DNA of 64,000 nucleotides from Verrucomicrobiales bacterium (GTDB taxonomy: Bacteria > Verrucomicrobiota > Verrucomicrobiia > Limisphaerales > JAYPXF01), in NCBI GenBank assembly GCA_002715965.1, contig PBAL01000047.1:22282-86281 (forward strand), written 5' to 3'. Position numbers and translations under genes: made by a program. Each line of letters begins with the position of its first letter. Within the stretch, counting starts at the first letter, position 1. The notes under the pieces were generated by a model. It ran no database searches. It was given only the letters and a program-made list of their open reading frames with translations, and was not told where the DNA came from. This document shows positions 44,428-51,692 of this stretch, one piece after another.

Positions 44428-44454
44428 CCCTCCAATCTTTCAACTCCGATTCCC

Positions 44455-44713
44455 GTGTTCCCTATCCGACTGAAGTTCCACATTCCTGAGCCGATTGAAC
44501 CCGGCGAAGTAGCAGCGGCTGCTGCGGGAGTGGTTTCCCAAGCTGGAATGGGGAGACACAGACGACCTGATGGAGGACGCCCGCAACTGGCCTGAGGGCG
44601 TGGTGCATGTTGAGTTTGAGGAAGACAGTGGTCTGTCGGAAATCAACTTCCCGGTCTTCCCGCGTCAGGTTGAAAAACACAACAACGTAATTGCGCCACA
44701 AAGATCGCGCTGA
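44455..44713 (+). pseudogene. Frameshifted small hypothetical gene
   Basis: A short coding-like stretch starts at GTG 44455 (VFPIRLKFHIPEPIEPGEVA) and shifts frame near 44515 to LREWFPKLEWGDTDDLMEDA, then RNWPEGVVHVEFEEDSGLSE and INFPVFPR, ending TGA 44711-44713. Both halves are compositionally protein-like, so one indel within the alanine-codon run (44500-44520) explains it. The TGATG overlap with the next frame indicates former coupling. The family is not recognised. Confidence 0.5.
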
Positions 44714-45586
44714 TGAAACTCCTTGTCATCCGCTTCGAATGCAGCGTCATCATCGACACTTCGGAGTTCGCGATCCCGGATGATTGCCGGCACCACGAGC
44801 TGTTCCCTTGCCGAGGCGGCCGATTTCATTTTGCGCTGCGTTCGATGTTTGGCCTGCGACACGCCGGTGAGGTGAGCGCAACAAAATGGAAGCCCATCGA
44901 CGACATTCCACCTGCGGAACTGGACGCCAACGGGCGTCTCAAGAACGAGGAGGAAACCGTGTCCAGATATGATGTGTGGCGCGGCACACGCTGGGAAAAC
45001 TGGCAACCCGAATCGATTGATCCGCCTGCCGTCCGCTCCGAATCCCAGGACTACCTCCAATTCGCTGACTATTTCCCGTTTGGGCCTTCGAGTGAAGAGA
45101 ACAGCGAGAGTCAGGCGACCCGAGCGCCGATGGCACGGATATCTGGAATGCCTGTCCAAGTTCGAAGACGGGTTTAGCACCACCGCAAGCAAACAACTGA
45201 TCGGACGGGGCATCCCACTGCCACCCCCCGATTCACTGAATGACGAGGAACTGCATGCGAAACTCTGGGATATCATTCACGGAATGACCCGCATGAATCA
45301 CTTTCTCTATTCCACCATTCACGTCAGCGACCGCGAACTCAACACCTACCTCTGGTCCGATGGTTTGAATGAAGAATCCATGGACCTGTCGGGCCTCAGC
45401 AATTGCGGCTGTCACCTTGACCTGATTGGTTCAGGTTCTGACGAGGACATTCAGAACCAACACAAGTATTACGCCGGCCCTAATGAACGCGCCGACTGGA
45501 TGAGCGAGTTCCCCGACTCGGAGACGCCCGCCCACGTTGATCCTCCCTACGACCGCGACCGGCATCTGCCCAAACGCGATTGCTGA
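44713..45586 (+). pseudogene. Hypothetical gene split by a frameshift
   Basis: From ATG 44713 the frame reads MKLLVIRFECSVIIDTSEFA through SESQDYLQFADYFPFGPSSE, and is then useless until its stop at 45177. A second frame takes over at about 45110: RRWHGYLECLSKFEDGFSTT, ASKQLIGRGIPLPPPDSLND then EELHAKLWDIIHGM, LWSDGLNEESMDLSGLSNCG, and DPPYDRDRHLPKRDC. The tail is reminiscent of a conserved uncharacterised PVC protein with an invariant 'DPPYDRDRHLP' end. Either one gene was broken by an indel or two short genes overlap; the first is more likely because neither part has its own convincing second boundary. Confidence 0.5.
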
Positions 45587-45708
45587 TCGGAGGATCAAGG
45601 CAAGGACGAAGATCCCCGGCAACTCTAATTCAACCTTTTTGCCCCTGGCATGACTTCAGCCAACATGCACCTTGTTAAGCCACGCACCTCCTCGTAGCCT
45701 CCGCGCGG

Positions 45709-46989
45709 ATGTTGCGCCTGCCATTTGAACTCGAAGCCGCGTTGCGCTACCTGCGCCCGAAGCGGACCTTCGTGTCCATCATCACGCTGATCTCCGTATT
45801 GGGCGTGATGTTGGGAGTGGCTGTGTTGATCATCGTCATCAGCGTGATGACCGGTTTTGGGATGGAACTTCGTGAAACGATCCTCGGGTTTTCTCCGCAC
45901 CTGCGCGTGATTCGCATGGACGCGGACGCCGTGCACGAACCCTGGAAGGTCGCCGCAAAGGTGAAAGAGAATCCGAACGTCATCGCCGTTGCGCCATACA
46001 TCATGGGCAAGTCCCTCGTTGAGTATCGCACGCCCGACGAAAAAAAGATCATCGACGCACCGGTCATTCGCGGAGTCGATCCAACGCTGGAAGGCGACAT
46101 CACGGACCTTCCGAACATGATGTGGGCCGGCGAATACAAGCTGCGCGGAGACAGTTGCGTGGTTGGCAAGATCTGGGCACAGAACCTCGGTATCCGGGTT
46201 GGTGATCGGATCTCGGTATTCTCACCCGCGTCGATCAACTCACTGCGCGAAGCACGTGAATCCGGCGGTGAGGAAGCCGTCTTGCCGGAAGAATTCACGG
46301 TCCGCGGAATCTTCGACGCCGGCCACTATGAGTACAACGCCCAACTCGTGGTCATATCTTTCCGCAACGCGCAGTCATTGTTTGAAATGGAAGATCGTGC
46401 CACCGGCATCTACACAATGGTCGCAGATCCTGGCGAGTATTCCGTTATGAACGCCCGCTTCTCCATCGAGGGCGATCTTGGCGATGACTACGTTGCCCCG
46501 ACCTGGCTGCAGGACAACCAGCTCTATCTCAGCGCGATCATGGTCGAGAAGAACGTCATGTTCATCATCCTAGTCTGCATCATGGTCGTGGCCGCCTTCT
46601 GCATCGTCTGTACGCAGATCACCTTCGTCATGCAAAAGACGCGGGACATCGGCATTCTCAAATCGATCGGCGCCACGCCCGGCCAGATCATGACTTTGTT
46701 CTTCGGCCAAAGCTTTGCCATTGGGATCATGGGAGTCCTTTCCGGACTCGGTGCGGGCATCCTTGCGGTTCAGTATCGCAACGAATTCCTCCACTTCATG
46801 CGCAAGGCCACCGGCGTGGAATTATTTCCCATGGAGATCTACGGCTTTTCCGAACTACCCGCCCAGATCGTTCCCATCGACATCGCGTGGATTTGTGGCG
46901 TGTCCTTCAGCATCTGCCTGCTCGCCAGCCTCGTCCCCGCGTTCAAGGCCGCAATGATGCAACCCGTGGAGGCACTGCGCCATGAGTAA
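45709..46989 (+). CDS. LolC/LolE-type ABC transporter permease (FtsX family)
   Basis: A 426-residue inner-membrane protein with four transmembrane helices in the LolC/E arrangement: one N-terminal helix (SIITLISVLGVMLGVAVLII), a large periplasmic domain (about 55-275), then three C-terminal helices including FIILVCIMVVAAFCIVCTQI and the FtsX signature KTRDIGILKSIGATPGQIMT then LFFGQSFAIGIMGVLSGLGA. FELEAALRYLRPKRTFVSII is the typical LolC/E N-terminus. It extracts lipoproteins from the inner membrane for transfer to the outer membrane, with the ATPase encoded by the overlapping next gene. It argues for a Gram-negative-type cell envelope. Confidence 0.92.
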   Translation: MLRLPFELEAALRYLRPKRTFVSIITLISVLGVMLGVAVLIIVISVMTGFGMELRETILGFSPHLRVIRMDADAVHEPWKVAAKVKENPNVIAVAPYIMGKSLVEYRTPDEKKIIDAPVIRGVDPTLEGDITDLPNMMWAGEYKLRGDSCVVGKIWAQNLGIRVGDRISVFSPASINSLREARESGGEEAVLPEEFTVRGIFDAGHYEYNAQLVVISFRNAQSLFEMEDRATGIYTMVADPGEYSVMNARFSIEGDLGDDYVAPTWLQDNQLYLSAIMVEKNVMFIILVCIMVVAAFCIVCTQITFVMQKTRDIGILKSIGATPGQIMTLFFGQSFAIGIMGVLSGLGAGILAVQYRNEFLHFMRKATGVELFPMEIYGFSELPAQIVPIDIAWICGVSFSICLLASLVPAFKAAMMQPVEALRHE

Positions 46990-47683
46990 CGAGCAACTCC
47001 TCCACGCGACCAGCCTGAAGAAGACCTATCAGATCGGCAAACGCCGTTTGGAAGTTCTGCAGGGCGTCGATCTCAAGGTAAATGCCGGCGAATTCGTCGC
47101 GTTGCGTGGCGCATCGGGAGCCGGCAAGAGCACGCTGCTCCATCTCCTCGGCGGGCTGGACAAACCTGATGAAGGCGAGATCAAATTTCGCAACCGCCCG
47201 CTTCATTGGATGGCGACCAACGAACTCGCACTCTTCCGCGGAAGGAATGTTGGATTCATATTCCAATCCTACCACCTGCTGCAGGAATTCGATGCCCTCG
47301 AAAACGTCTGCCTTTCAGCGCGCATTCGGCGACGTCCGGCGAACGAAGTCAGGAAACAGGCAACGGAACTCTTGGAACGCGTTGGCCTCGATCATCGCTT
47401 GGATCATCGGCCGAACGAACTCTCCGGAGGCGAACAACAACGCGTTGCCATTGCCCGCGCGTTGATAAACGAACCGGCCCTGATCGTCGCAGATGAGCCC
47501 ACCGGAAACCTCGATTCCAAGACCGGCGGGGAGATTCTCGACCTGCTCTGTTCCCTGCGCGAAGAACACAAAACCACCCTCATCATCGCCACGCACGACT
47601 CGAGCGTTGCCGGGATCGCCCCCCGTGTCGTTCAACTCGCTGACGGAAAGCTCGCTGCGACTCCTCCGGACCTGTCCCCATAG
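46982..47683 (+). CDS. LolD-type ABC transporter ATP-binding protein
   Basis: ATG 46982 overlaps the permease by 8 nt. The 233-residue ATPase has Walker A GASGAGKST, Q-loop FIFQSYHLLQEFDALENV, signature LSGGEQQRVAIARAL, Walker B LIVADEPTGNLDSKTGG and an H-loop (IIATHDSSV). The MacB/LolD-type 'QSYHLL...T/ENV' and 'GNLDSKTG' features point to the lipoprotein-releasing or macrolide-export class; the adjacent LolC/E permease with one (not separate LolC and LolE) subunit fits a homodimeric LolF-like system. ATP hydrolysis drives lipoprotein release at the inner membrane. Confidence 0.93.
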   Translation: MSNEQLLHATSLKKTYQIGKRRLEVLQGVDLKVNAGEFVALRGASGAGKSTLLHLLGGLDKPDEGEIKFRNRPLHWMATNELALFRGRNVGFIFQSYHLLQEFDALENVCLSARIRRRPANEVRKQATELLERVGLDHRLDHRPNELSGGEQQRVAIARALINEPALIVADEPTGNLDSKTGGEILDLLCSLREEHKTTLIIATHDSSVAGIAPRVVQLADGKLAATPPDLSP

Positions 47684-47713
47684 AATCCCGCGTGAGCCGG
47701 ATCCGTCCCGTGT

Positions 47714-48153
47714 TCACCCCTCGGACAACAAAGGCGGACAGGGCACGTCCAGCATCGCGCAAATCGAGCGAAACAATTCCGCCTCTCCAACTTCGATTAC
47801 TCCGTCCGCCATCACCGATTCGGCGCAGGCCGTGACCAACTTCTGCCGGGCTGAAATGCTCGCCATGCACAATCGTCTCAATGCTCGCTCGATTGAGTCC
47901 AGATCACAATTCGCGAGCGGCAACAATGTCACGTCTCGCGACGTGCCAAGTTTCGCCTTCCCCGCTTCGAACGCCTACGCGACCTGCCCGGCATTTGTGT
48001 GACTCAGATGAGCCAGGGCGGACAAAAGCACCTGACATTCTTCGATGACCGGGTTCAACGAACTGAATCGGTCGGGCGCCATGGCCTTCGGGCGGAAGTG
48101 CGGCTCCAGCTGATGGACCACCACCTTTTCCAACGCGATAAGAGACAACGAAG
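47714..48153 (-). pseudogene. C-terminal remnant of an M48-family peptidase protein
   Basis: The minus-strand frame from about 48153 reads ASLSLIALEKVVVHQLEPHF, RPKAMAPDRFSSLNPVIEEC then QVLLSALAHLSHTNAGQVA, reaches TAG at 47975-47977 (complement), and continues AFEAGKAKLGTSRDVTLLPL, SIERALRRLCMASISARQKL and VTACAESVMADGVIEVGEAE then LFRSICAMLDVPCPPLL. This corresponds to the C-terminal TerB-like region of PVC M48 peptidases ('LHHLEPHF...LL.ACAAC.AADG.V...E.ELLRAIAD.LDCPMPP'). The protease domain with HExxH is missing and a nonsense codon interrupts the rest. Confidence 0.7.
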
Positions 48154-48197
48154 CCTCTGTCTCCCTCCCTCAATACGACAGCAAGGAACTCAAGAAG

Positions 48198-48533
48198 ATG
48201 ATCAAGAAGGATGAGCTTCGCGTGTTCCAGCTCGGGTCTGGTAAAAACAAGCGGCAGATATACTTCGGACTCAAGAGTGACGGAGACTTGATCGGAGTGA
48301 TCAACAACGAGACTGGCGCATTCGGTGCCGCGATCCCATCAATTATGATGAAGGCAATCGAGGAGGGGGAAGATTTACTCGCAGTCGAACAAAGTCGCGT
48401 GTTCGACATAGTCGGAAAGATCATGGACGAGGAAGGGCACGAGGCGGTGACGGACGACAGGCTGGAGGGAGTAAAAGAAGTGTTCTTGCTCGAGGCTTCG
48501 GGGGACTCGTCCCTGCTGGGTCTAAATTTCTAA
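48198..48533 (+). CDS. Small protein of polyvalent-protein/phage-like style, possibly a fragment
   Basis: ATG 48198 gives 111 residues: MIKKDELRVFQLGSGKNKRQ, IYFGLKSDGDLIGVINNETG and AFGAAIPSIMMKAIEEGEDL. The frame is open upstream too (SLPQYDSKELKKMIKK), so the start is unsure and the piece may be an internal segment of a larger protein. Codon use is AT-richer and less biased than in the flanking genes, suggesting transfer. Its stop codon is part of a perfect 10-bp hairpin. No family is certain; the style (short charged domains next to an HGT-motif protein) is that of phage/plasmid polyvalent proteins. Confidence 0.45.
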   Translation: MIKKDELRVFQLGSGKNKRQIYFGLKSDGDLIGVINNETGAFGAAIPSIMMKAIEEGEDLLAVEQSRVFDIVGKIMDEEGHEAVTDDRLEGVKEVFLLEASGDSSLLGLNF

Positions 48534-48553
48534 GCCTCGTTGACGAGGCTTAG
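48530..48553 (+). terminator. Perfect hairpin overlapping a stop codon
   Basis: CTAAGCCTCG (48530-48539), loop TTGA, CGAGGCTTAG (48544-48553): a perfect 10-bp stem that includes the TAA stop codon at 48531-48533. It is followed by TCGCTTTCC, a weak U-tract. It is probably an intrinsic terminator or a 3'-end stabilising hairpin. Confidence 0.6.
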
Positions 48554-48610
48554 TCGCTTTCCAAGAAGGACGCAAACAATCTCCGTTTAAATGAAGACAC
48601 TCGCGCTGCG

Positions 48611-49096
48611 GTGCGCAAGGCTTTCAATGTCCGATTCATGCCTTCAGGCGCTGACTACATGAAGTCAGTCGAAGGCGGCGATATGATGACGGCGCAGCGG
48701 ATGGTTGCTCAGGCGGCGAAGGCGGCAGGCTACCTTGTCGGGAAAGTGTTTCATGGAACAAAGCGTAGGTTTAACGCATTCAATTCTGAGAGAGACAGCA
48801 CAAAACTTATCTACTTTTCGACAGGCAGGAAATTCGCCGAGGAATATCCAAGAGGTCACGGTGGTCACCGAAACCCAGAGCCAGACGTCCAAGCGAGGAT
48901 CGATGCAGCGCGAGAGGCGAGCAGGAATTTTGTCGAGCAAAGCCTCATGGATGATCTCCCTCAAGAAACTGTGTACCGCATCTTCGACGAAGAGAAAGCC
49001 ATGCAGCGAAAGATGCTCGACGGCATGACTGTGTTCGGCGGCACTGGCGACCATCTGGTTGTGAATTTCCTTAAGTCGGCTTCCAGACGCTGTTGA
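48611..49096 (+). CDS. ADP-ribosyltransferase/polyvalent-protein-like fragment
   Basis: The frame is open from the TAG at 48551; GTG 48611 is the first start-like codon. The sequence VRFMPSGADYMKSVEGGDMM, TAQRMVAQAAKAAGYLVGKV, FHGTKRRFNAFNSERDSTKL and IYFSTGRKFAEEYPRGHGGH has the 'AA..AGY..K..HGT....F..F......YFS.....A..Y' pattern of ART-like domains at the ends of large polyvalent proteins of phages and mobile elements. Length (161 aa) is a single domain. It is an isolated remnant of a mobile element; activity is doubtful without the missing upstream parts. It ends just inside the 3' end of the small gene on the other strand. Confidence 0.5.
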   Translation: MRKAFNVRFMPSGADYMKSVEGGDMMTAQRMVAQAAKAAGYLVGKVFHGTKRRFNAFNSERDSTKLIYFSTGRKFAEEYPRGHGGHRNPEPDVQARIDAAREASRNFVEQSLMDDLPQETVYRIFDEEKAMQRKMLDGMTVFGGTGDHLVVNFLKSASRRC

Positions 49097-49172
49097 CGAC
49101 GTAGAAGCTGGCGACTGAGGAGGCCGCCAACAGGATGATGGCGCCGATCATGGAGAATCCGGATTTGTTCAT
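49071..49172 (-). CDS. 33-aa single-helix membrane peptide
   Basis: ATG at 49172 (minus) encodes MNKSGFSMIGAIILLAASSV then ASFYVVNSVWKPT: a short polar start, one transmembrane helix and a basic/aromatic end. It lies 79 nt downstream of the Rieske gene in the same direction. The longer in-frame ORF to 49460 is the antisense shadow of the Rieske gene. A real small membrane protein is plausible from composition and boundaries, but no homologue can be named. Confidence 0.5.
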   Translation of the reverse strand: MNKSGFSMIGAIILLAASSVASFYVVNSVWKPT

Positions 49173-49251
49173 GAGGTGAATTGTCGAGGGGACCGGACGT
49201 GCGAATGAGACCGCAGTCAGGTGGTTGGTGTCAATTTGGGAAGCTTGGGAG

Positions 49252-49557
49252 TCAGGAGGCGTCGATCTCCACCTCGCCGTTTTCGATCCGGACGGGGTAG
49301 GTGTTGACCGAACAACGGGGGACGGTAACGCCTTTGCCGGTCTTGATCTCGAATTCCCAGCCGTGCAGCGGGCAGGCGACGGTGTTGCCGTCGATCCAAC
49401 CGCCCGCGAGTGGCGCGCCGACATGTGGACATTCGTCATCGATGGCGTGGAAGGTGCCATCGAGATTGAAGAGGGCGAGGCGTTTGCCGGAGACCATCAC
49501 GGTCATGCCTTTGCCGGGTGCCAGGTCTTTTCCTTCGGATACGGTTTCGAAGGGCAT
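49252..49557 (-). CDS. Rieske [2Fe-2S] ferredoxin-like protein (NirD type)
   Basis: A 101-residue stand-alone Rieske protein: ALFNLDGTFHAIDDECPHVG and APLAGGWIDGNTVACPLHGW provide the CxH...CxxH ligands for a [2Fe-2S] cluster, followed by EFEIKTGKG and an ending VRIENGEVEID typical of the NirD/ferredoxin subunit of oxygenases. No signal peptide or membrane anchor is seen, so it acts in the cytoplasm as an electron carrier. The redox partner is not encoded nearby. The TPR gene lies upstream in the same direction. Confidence 0.9.
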   Translation of the reverse strand: MPFETVSEGKDLAPGKGMTVMVSGKRLALFNLDGTFHAIDDECPHVGAPLAGGWIDGNTVACPLHGWEFEIKTGKGVTVPRCSVNTYPVRIENGEVEIDAS

Positions 49558-49599
49558 GGGTGGTAAGTAGCAGTTAGAAATTGGGAGATAAGGAAACGG

Positions 49600-50049
49600 T
49601 CAGAGCTTCTTTTTATTCTTCCAGGGCATGTCCGGGAACTTGTCGGGTAGCTTGATGTTCTCGGGTTTGGGTTCGGCCATTTTGAGTTCCGGATCCGGTT
49701 CTTCGCCGGGATTGGAACCAGGCGGTGTCATGTCCTGTTTCCAGGACGCGATGCGGGCCTGAAGACCATGGTGCTCGGCGGTCGTCTTGTCGCCGGACTT
49801 CATGTAGAAGAGCGAGAGGTTGGTGTGAACGAGTTGTTCCTTCGGTTGCAGCTTCTCGGCCTTGTGACCTTCCTCAATTGCGCGCGGGTAATCTTCCTTG
49901 CGGTAGTAGGCCATTCCGAGCGAAAGCTGCGCGTCGAAATAGTCAGGATTCTCGTTCAGAATCGCGGACAGTTTCTCGATGCATGAATCGTAATCGTTCA
50001 TGCCGAAGTCGAACATTGCGTCGTCGTACTGGTCCTGGAGATCGGACAT
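49600..50049 (-). CDS. TPR-repeat protein, 149 aa
   Basis: A cytoplasmic protein with three to four tetratricopeptide-like helical pairs: YDDAMFDFGMNDYDSCIEKL, LNENPDYFDAQLSLGMAYYR, KEDYPRAIEEGHKAEKLQPK then EQLVHTNLSLFYMKSGDKTT, followed by a Pro/Lys-rich tail (PDKFPDMPWKNKKKL). A protein-protein adaptor is expected. It precedes the Rieske gene by 42 nt on the minus strand and probably shares its transcript. Confidence 0.85.
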   Translation of the reverse strand: MSDLQDQYDDAMFDFGMNDYDSCIEKLSAILNENPDYFDAQLSLGMAYYRKEDYPRAIEEGHKAEKLQPKEQLVHTNLSLFYMKSGDKTTAEHHGLQARIASWKQDMTPPGSNPGEEPDPELKMAEPKPENIKLPDKFPDMPWKNKKKL

Positions 50050-50147
50050 GACGCGACTATGGGGAATGAGGTGGGCGGGTTGAAGGGTTAAAGTGGTTGA
50101 AGGGTTACGGACAGGGGATCCTTCACCCTCAAGGTCCGGACCGGGAT

Positions 50148-51686
50148 TCAGTTGTAGTTGGAGTGCTTCGGCTTGGGGCCGGTGGGGGGCTTGACGCCGT
50201 GGGAGAGCATGACCTTGGTAATGGCGTCGATGGTCTCGAAGGAAGGTTTGAAGTTTCCGGGCCGGTAGCCCTCAGCAATGAGGAGCGGGGTGCGCTTCTT
50301 GCGATTGTTGGTGTTCCAGATCTTGATCTTGTGACCGGCCTTGTCGAGGTAATGCACGACGGCGGGGATGTTCTTGTAGGCGGCCCCGTGCATGGCAGTC
50401 TCCCCATTTTTGTTCACGGTGTTTACGTCTGCGCCAAGAGAAACGAGATATTTCACCGCGGCCAGGCACTCGGCTTCGTTGCCGGCTTCTTCTTCCGGTG
50501 CGCTGCTGCCGATTCCCGCAGCCATCAGCAAAGGAGTGGTGCCGTTCTCGTTGGCGAGCATCGGGTCAGCGCCGAGTTCCACGAGGAGCTTCATGTATTC
50601 CAGATCTGCGCGATCAGCAGCCATGAAGAACGGGGTGGCACCGACCTCGGAAGCTCTTGCGCCTCCAGCCCGGCGTCCACGCTTCAGACGGAAGTTGACG
50701 TCGGCTCCATGTTTCACCAATTCGCGGATGAATTGCGTGCTGTTGCGCCGTCCGGAGCCTTGGGGTTCCGGGTCGCCCGCGGCAGATTCGCCGATATCGG
50801 GGCGACGAATCCAGGTCATCGAATGAAGCAACGTGTAGCCCGTCCGCGCGTCGTTCGGATTTGCGCCGAGATTCAGAAGTTCAACCGCCAGATCGTAGTG
50901 ACCGTTCTCAGCCGCAAGCAGTAATGGGCTGGTCCCTTTCTTCACATTCTTGCCGCGCGTGTTGTCCGGATTCATAGCACTGTTGATATCCGCGCCAGCC
51001 TTGAGAAGGAGTCGGACAACATCCGTCTTGCCCTCGCGGATGGCGAAACAGAAGGCATTGAAGCCCGACTCCTCCAGCGGGGCAAGAAAGTCGGCCTTGG
51101 CAGCAAGGAGTGTATCCACGATCTCCGTGTGCCCTTCGGCGGCCGCCCACATGATCGCGGTCTGCCCTCGGCGTTCCTTCGCATTGACGTTGGCTCCGGC
51201 CTTGAGCAGCGCATTGACCGCACTGATCTTGCCGGTGCGTGACGCCGTCATGAGCGCGGTCTCTCCTCCCGGGATGGACCCGTTCGGATCAGCGCCTGCG
51301 TCAACGAGTGCTTGAACGAATTCGCCATTGCCGTTCTGACTGGCGAGATAAAGCGGGGTGATTCCGTAGCGGTTCTTGTCGCTGTGATCTGCTCCACGTT
51401 TCAGGAGTTCTCTGCCGAGCTTGGTATTGTCGTGATAGGCAGCCCAATGAAGCGCTATCATTCCGTCAACCTGCCGGGCGTTGATATCGAGTTTGCCTTT
51501 GAGGAGTTTGGCGATTCGAATCGGATCGTTTGCTTCAACCGCATCGGCGAGTGGAGCTTTGCCGGCAGACGCGTTCGGGGTGACAGTGCAGCAGAAGAGG
51601 AATGTAGCAGCGAGCGTGAGCGAGCAGGCTACGATACATTTCGAATCTGCTCGCTCACGCTCGCTGCTACGACCGTTCGTTTGCAT
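50148..51686 (-). CDS. Secreted ankyrin-repeat protein
   Basis: A 512-residue protein made of about 11-12 ankyrin repeats from residue 45 onward (DGMIALHWAAYHDNTKLGRE, RYGITPLYLASQNGNGEFVQ, GGETALMTASRTGKISAVNA, RRGQTAIMWAAAEGHTEIVD, NGTTPLLMAAGIG, NGETAMHGAAYKN). The N-terminus (MQTNGRSSERERADSKCIVA then CSLTLAATFLFCC) is an unusual signal peptide because it is largely encoded by a 24-bp perfect inverted repeat. Ankyrin proteins next to PSD/DUF1552 pairs recur in PVC bacteria and probably act as scaffolds. It starts 7 nt after the DUF1552 stop, so the three genes are likely one operon. Confidence 0.88.
   Translation of the reverse strand: MQTNGRSSERERADSKCIVACSLTLAATFLFCCTVTPNASAGKAPLADAVEANDPIRIAKLLKGKLDINARQVDGMIALHWAAYHDNTKLGRELLKRGADHSDKNRYGITPLYLASQNGNGEFVQALVDAGADPNGSIPGGETALMTASRTGKISAVNALLKAGANVNAKERRGQTAIMWAAAEGHTEIVDTLLAAKADFLAPLEESGFNAFCFAIREGKTDVVRLLLKAGADINSAMNPDNTRGKNVKKGTSPLLLAAENGHYDLAVELLNLGANPNDARTGYTLLHSMTWIRRPDIGESAAGDPEPQGSGRRNSTQFIRELVKHGADVNFRLKRGRRAGGARASEVGATPFFMAADRADLEYMKLLVELGADPMLANENGTTPLLMAAGIGSSAPEEEAGNEAECLAAVKYLVSLGADVNTVNKNGETAMHGAAYKNIPAVVHYLDKAGHKIKIWNTNNRKKRTPLLIAEGYRPGNFKPSFETIDAITKVMLSHGVKPPTGPKPKHSNYN
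51604..51670. repeat. 24-bp perfect inverted repeat inside the ankyrin gene 5' end
   Basis: Arms 51604-51627 and 51647-51670 are exact reverse complements over 24 nt (outer part GTAGCAGCGAGCGTGAGC), loop 19 nt. It encodes much of the signal-peptide region of the ankyrin protein (minus strand). A related GTAGCAG...GTGAG...GGCTC unit lies at 63884-63907. It would form a very stable hairpin just after the ankyrin start codon, likely affecting translation. Confidence 0.85.
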
Positions 51687-51692
51687 GGCGCC

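Noticed and set aside
49173-49460. Long form of the 33-aa membrane peptide gene
   Set aside because: The extension is antisense-like, Ser/Pro/Arg-rich and overlaps the Rieske gene in another frame.
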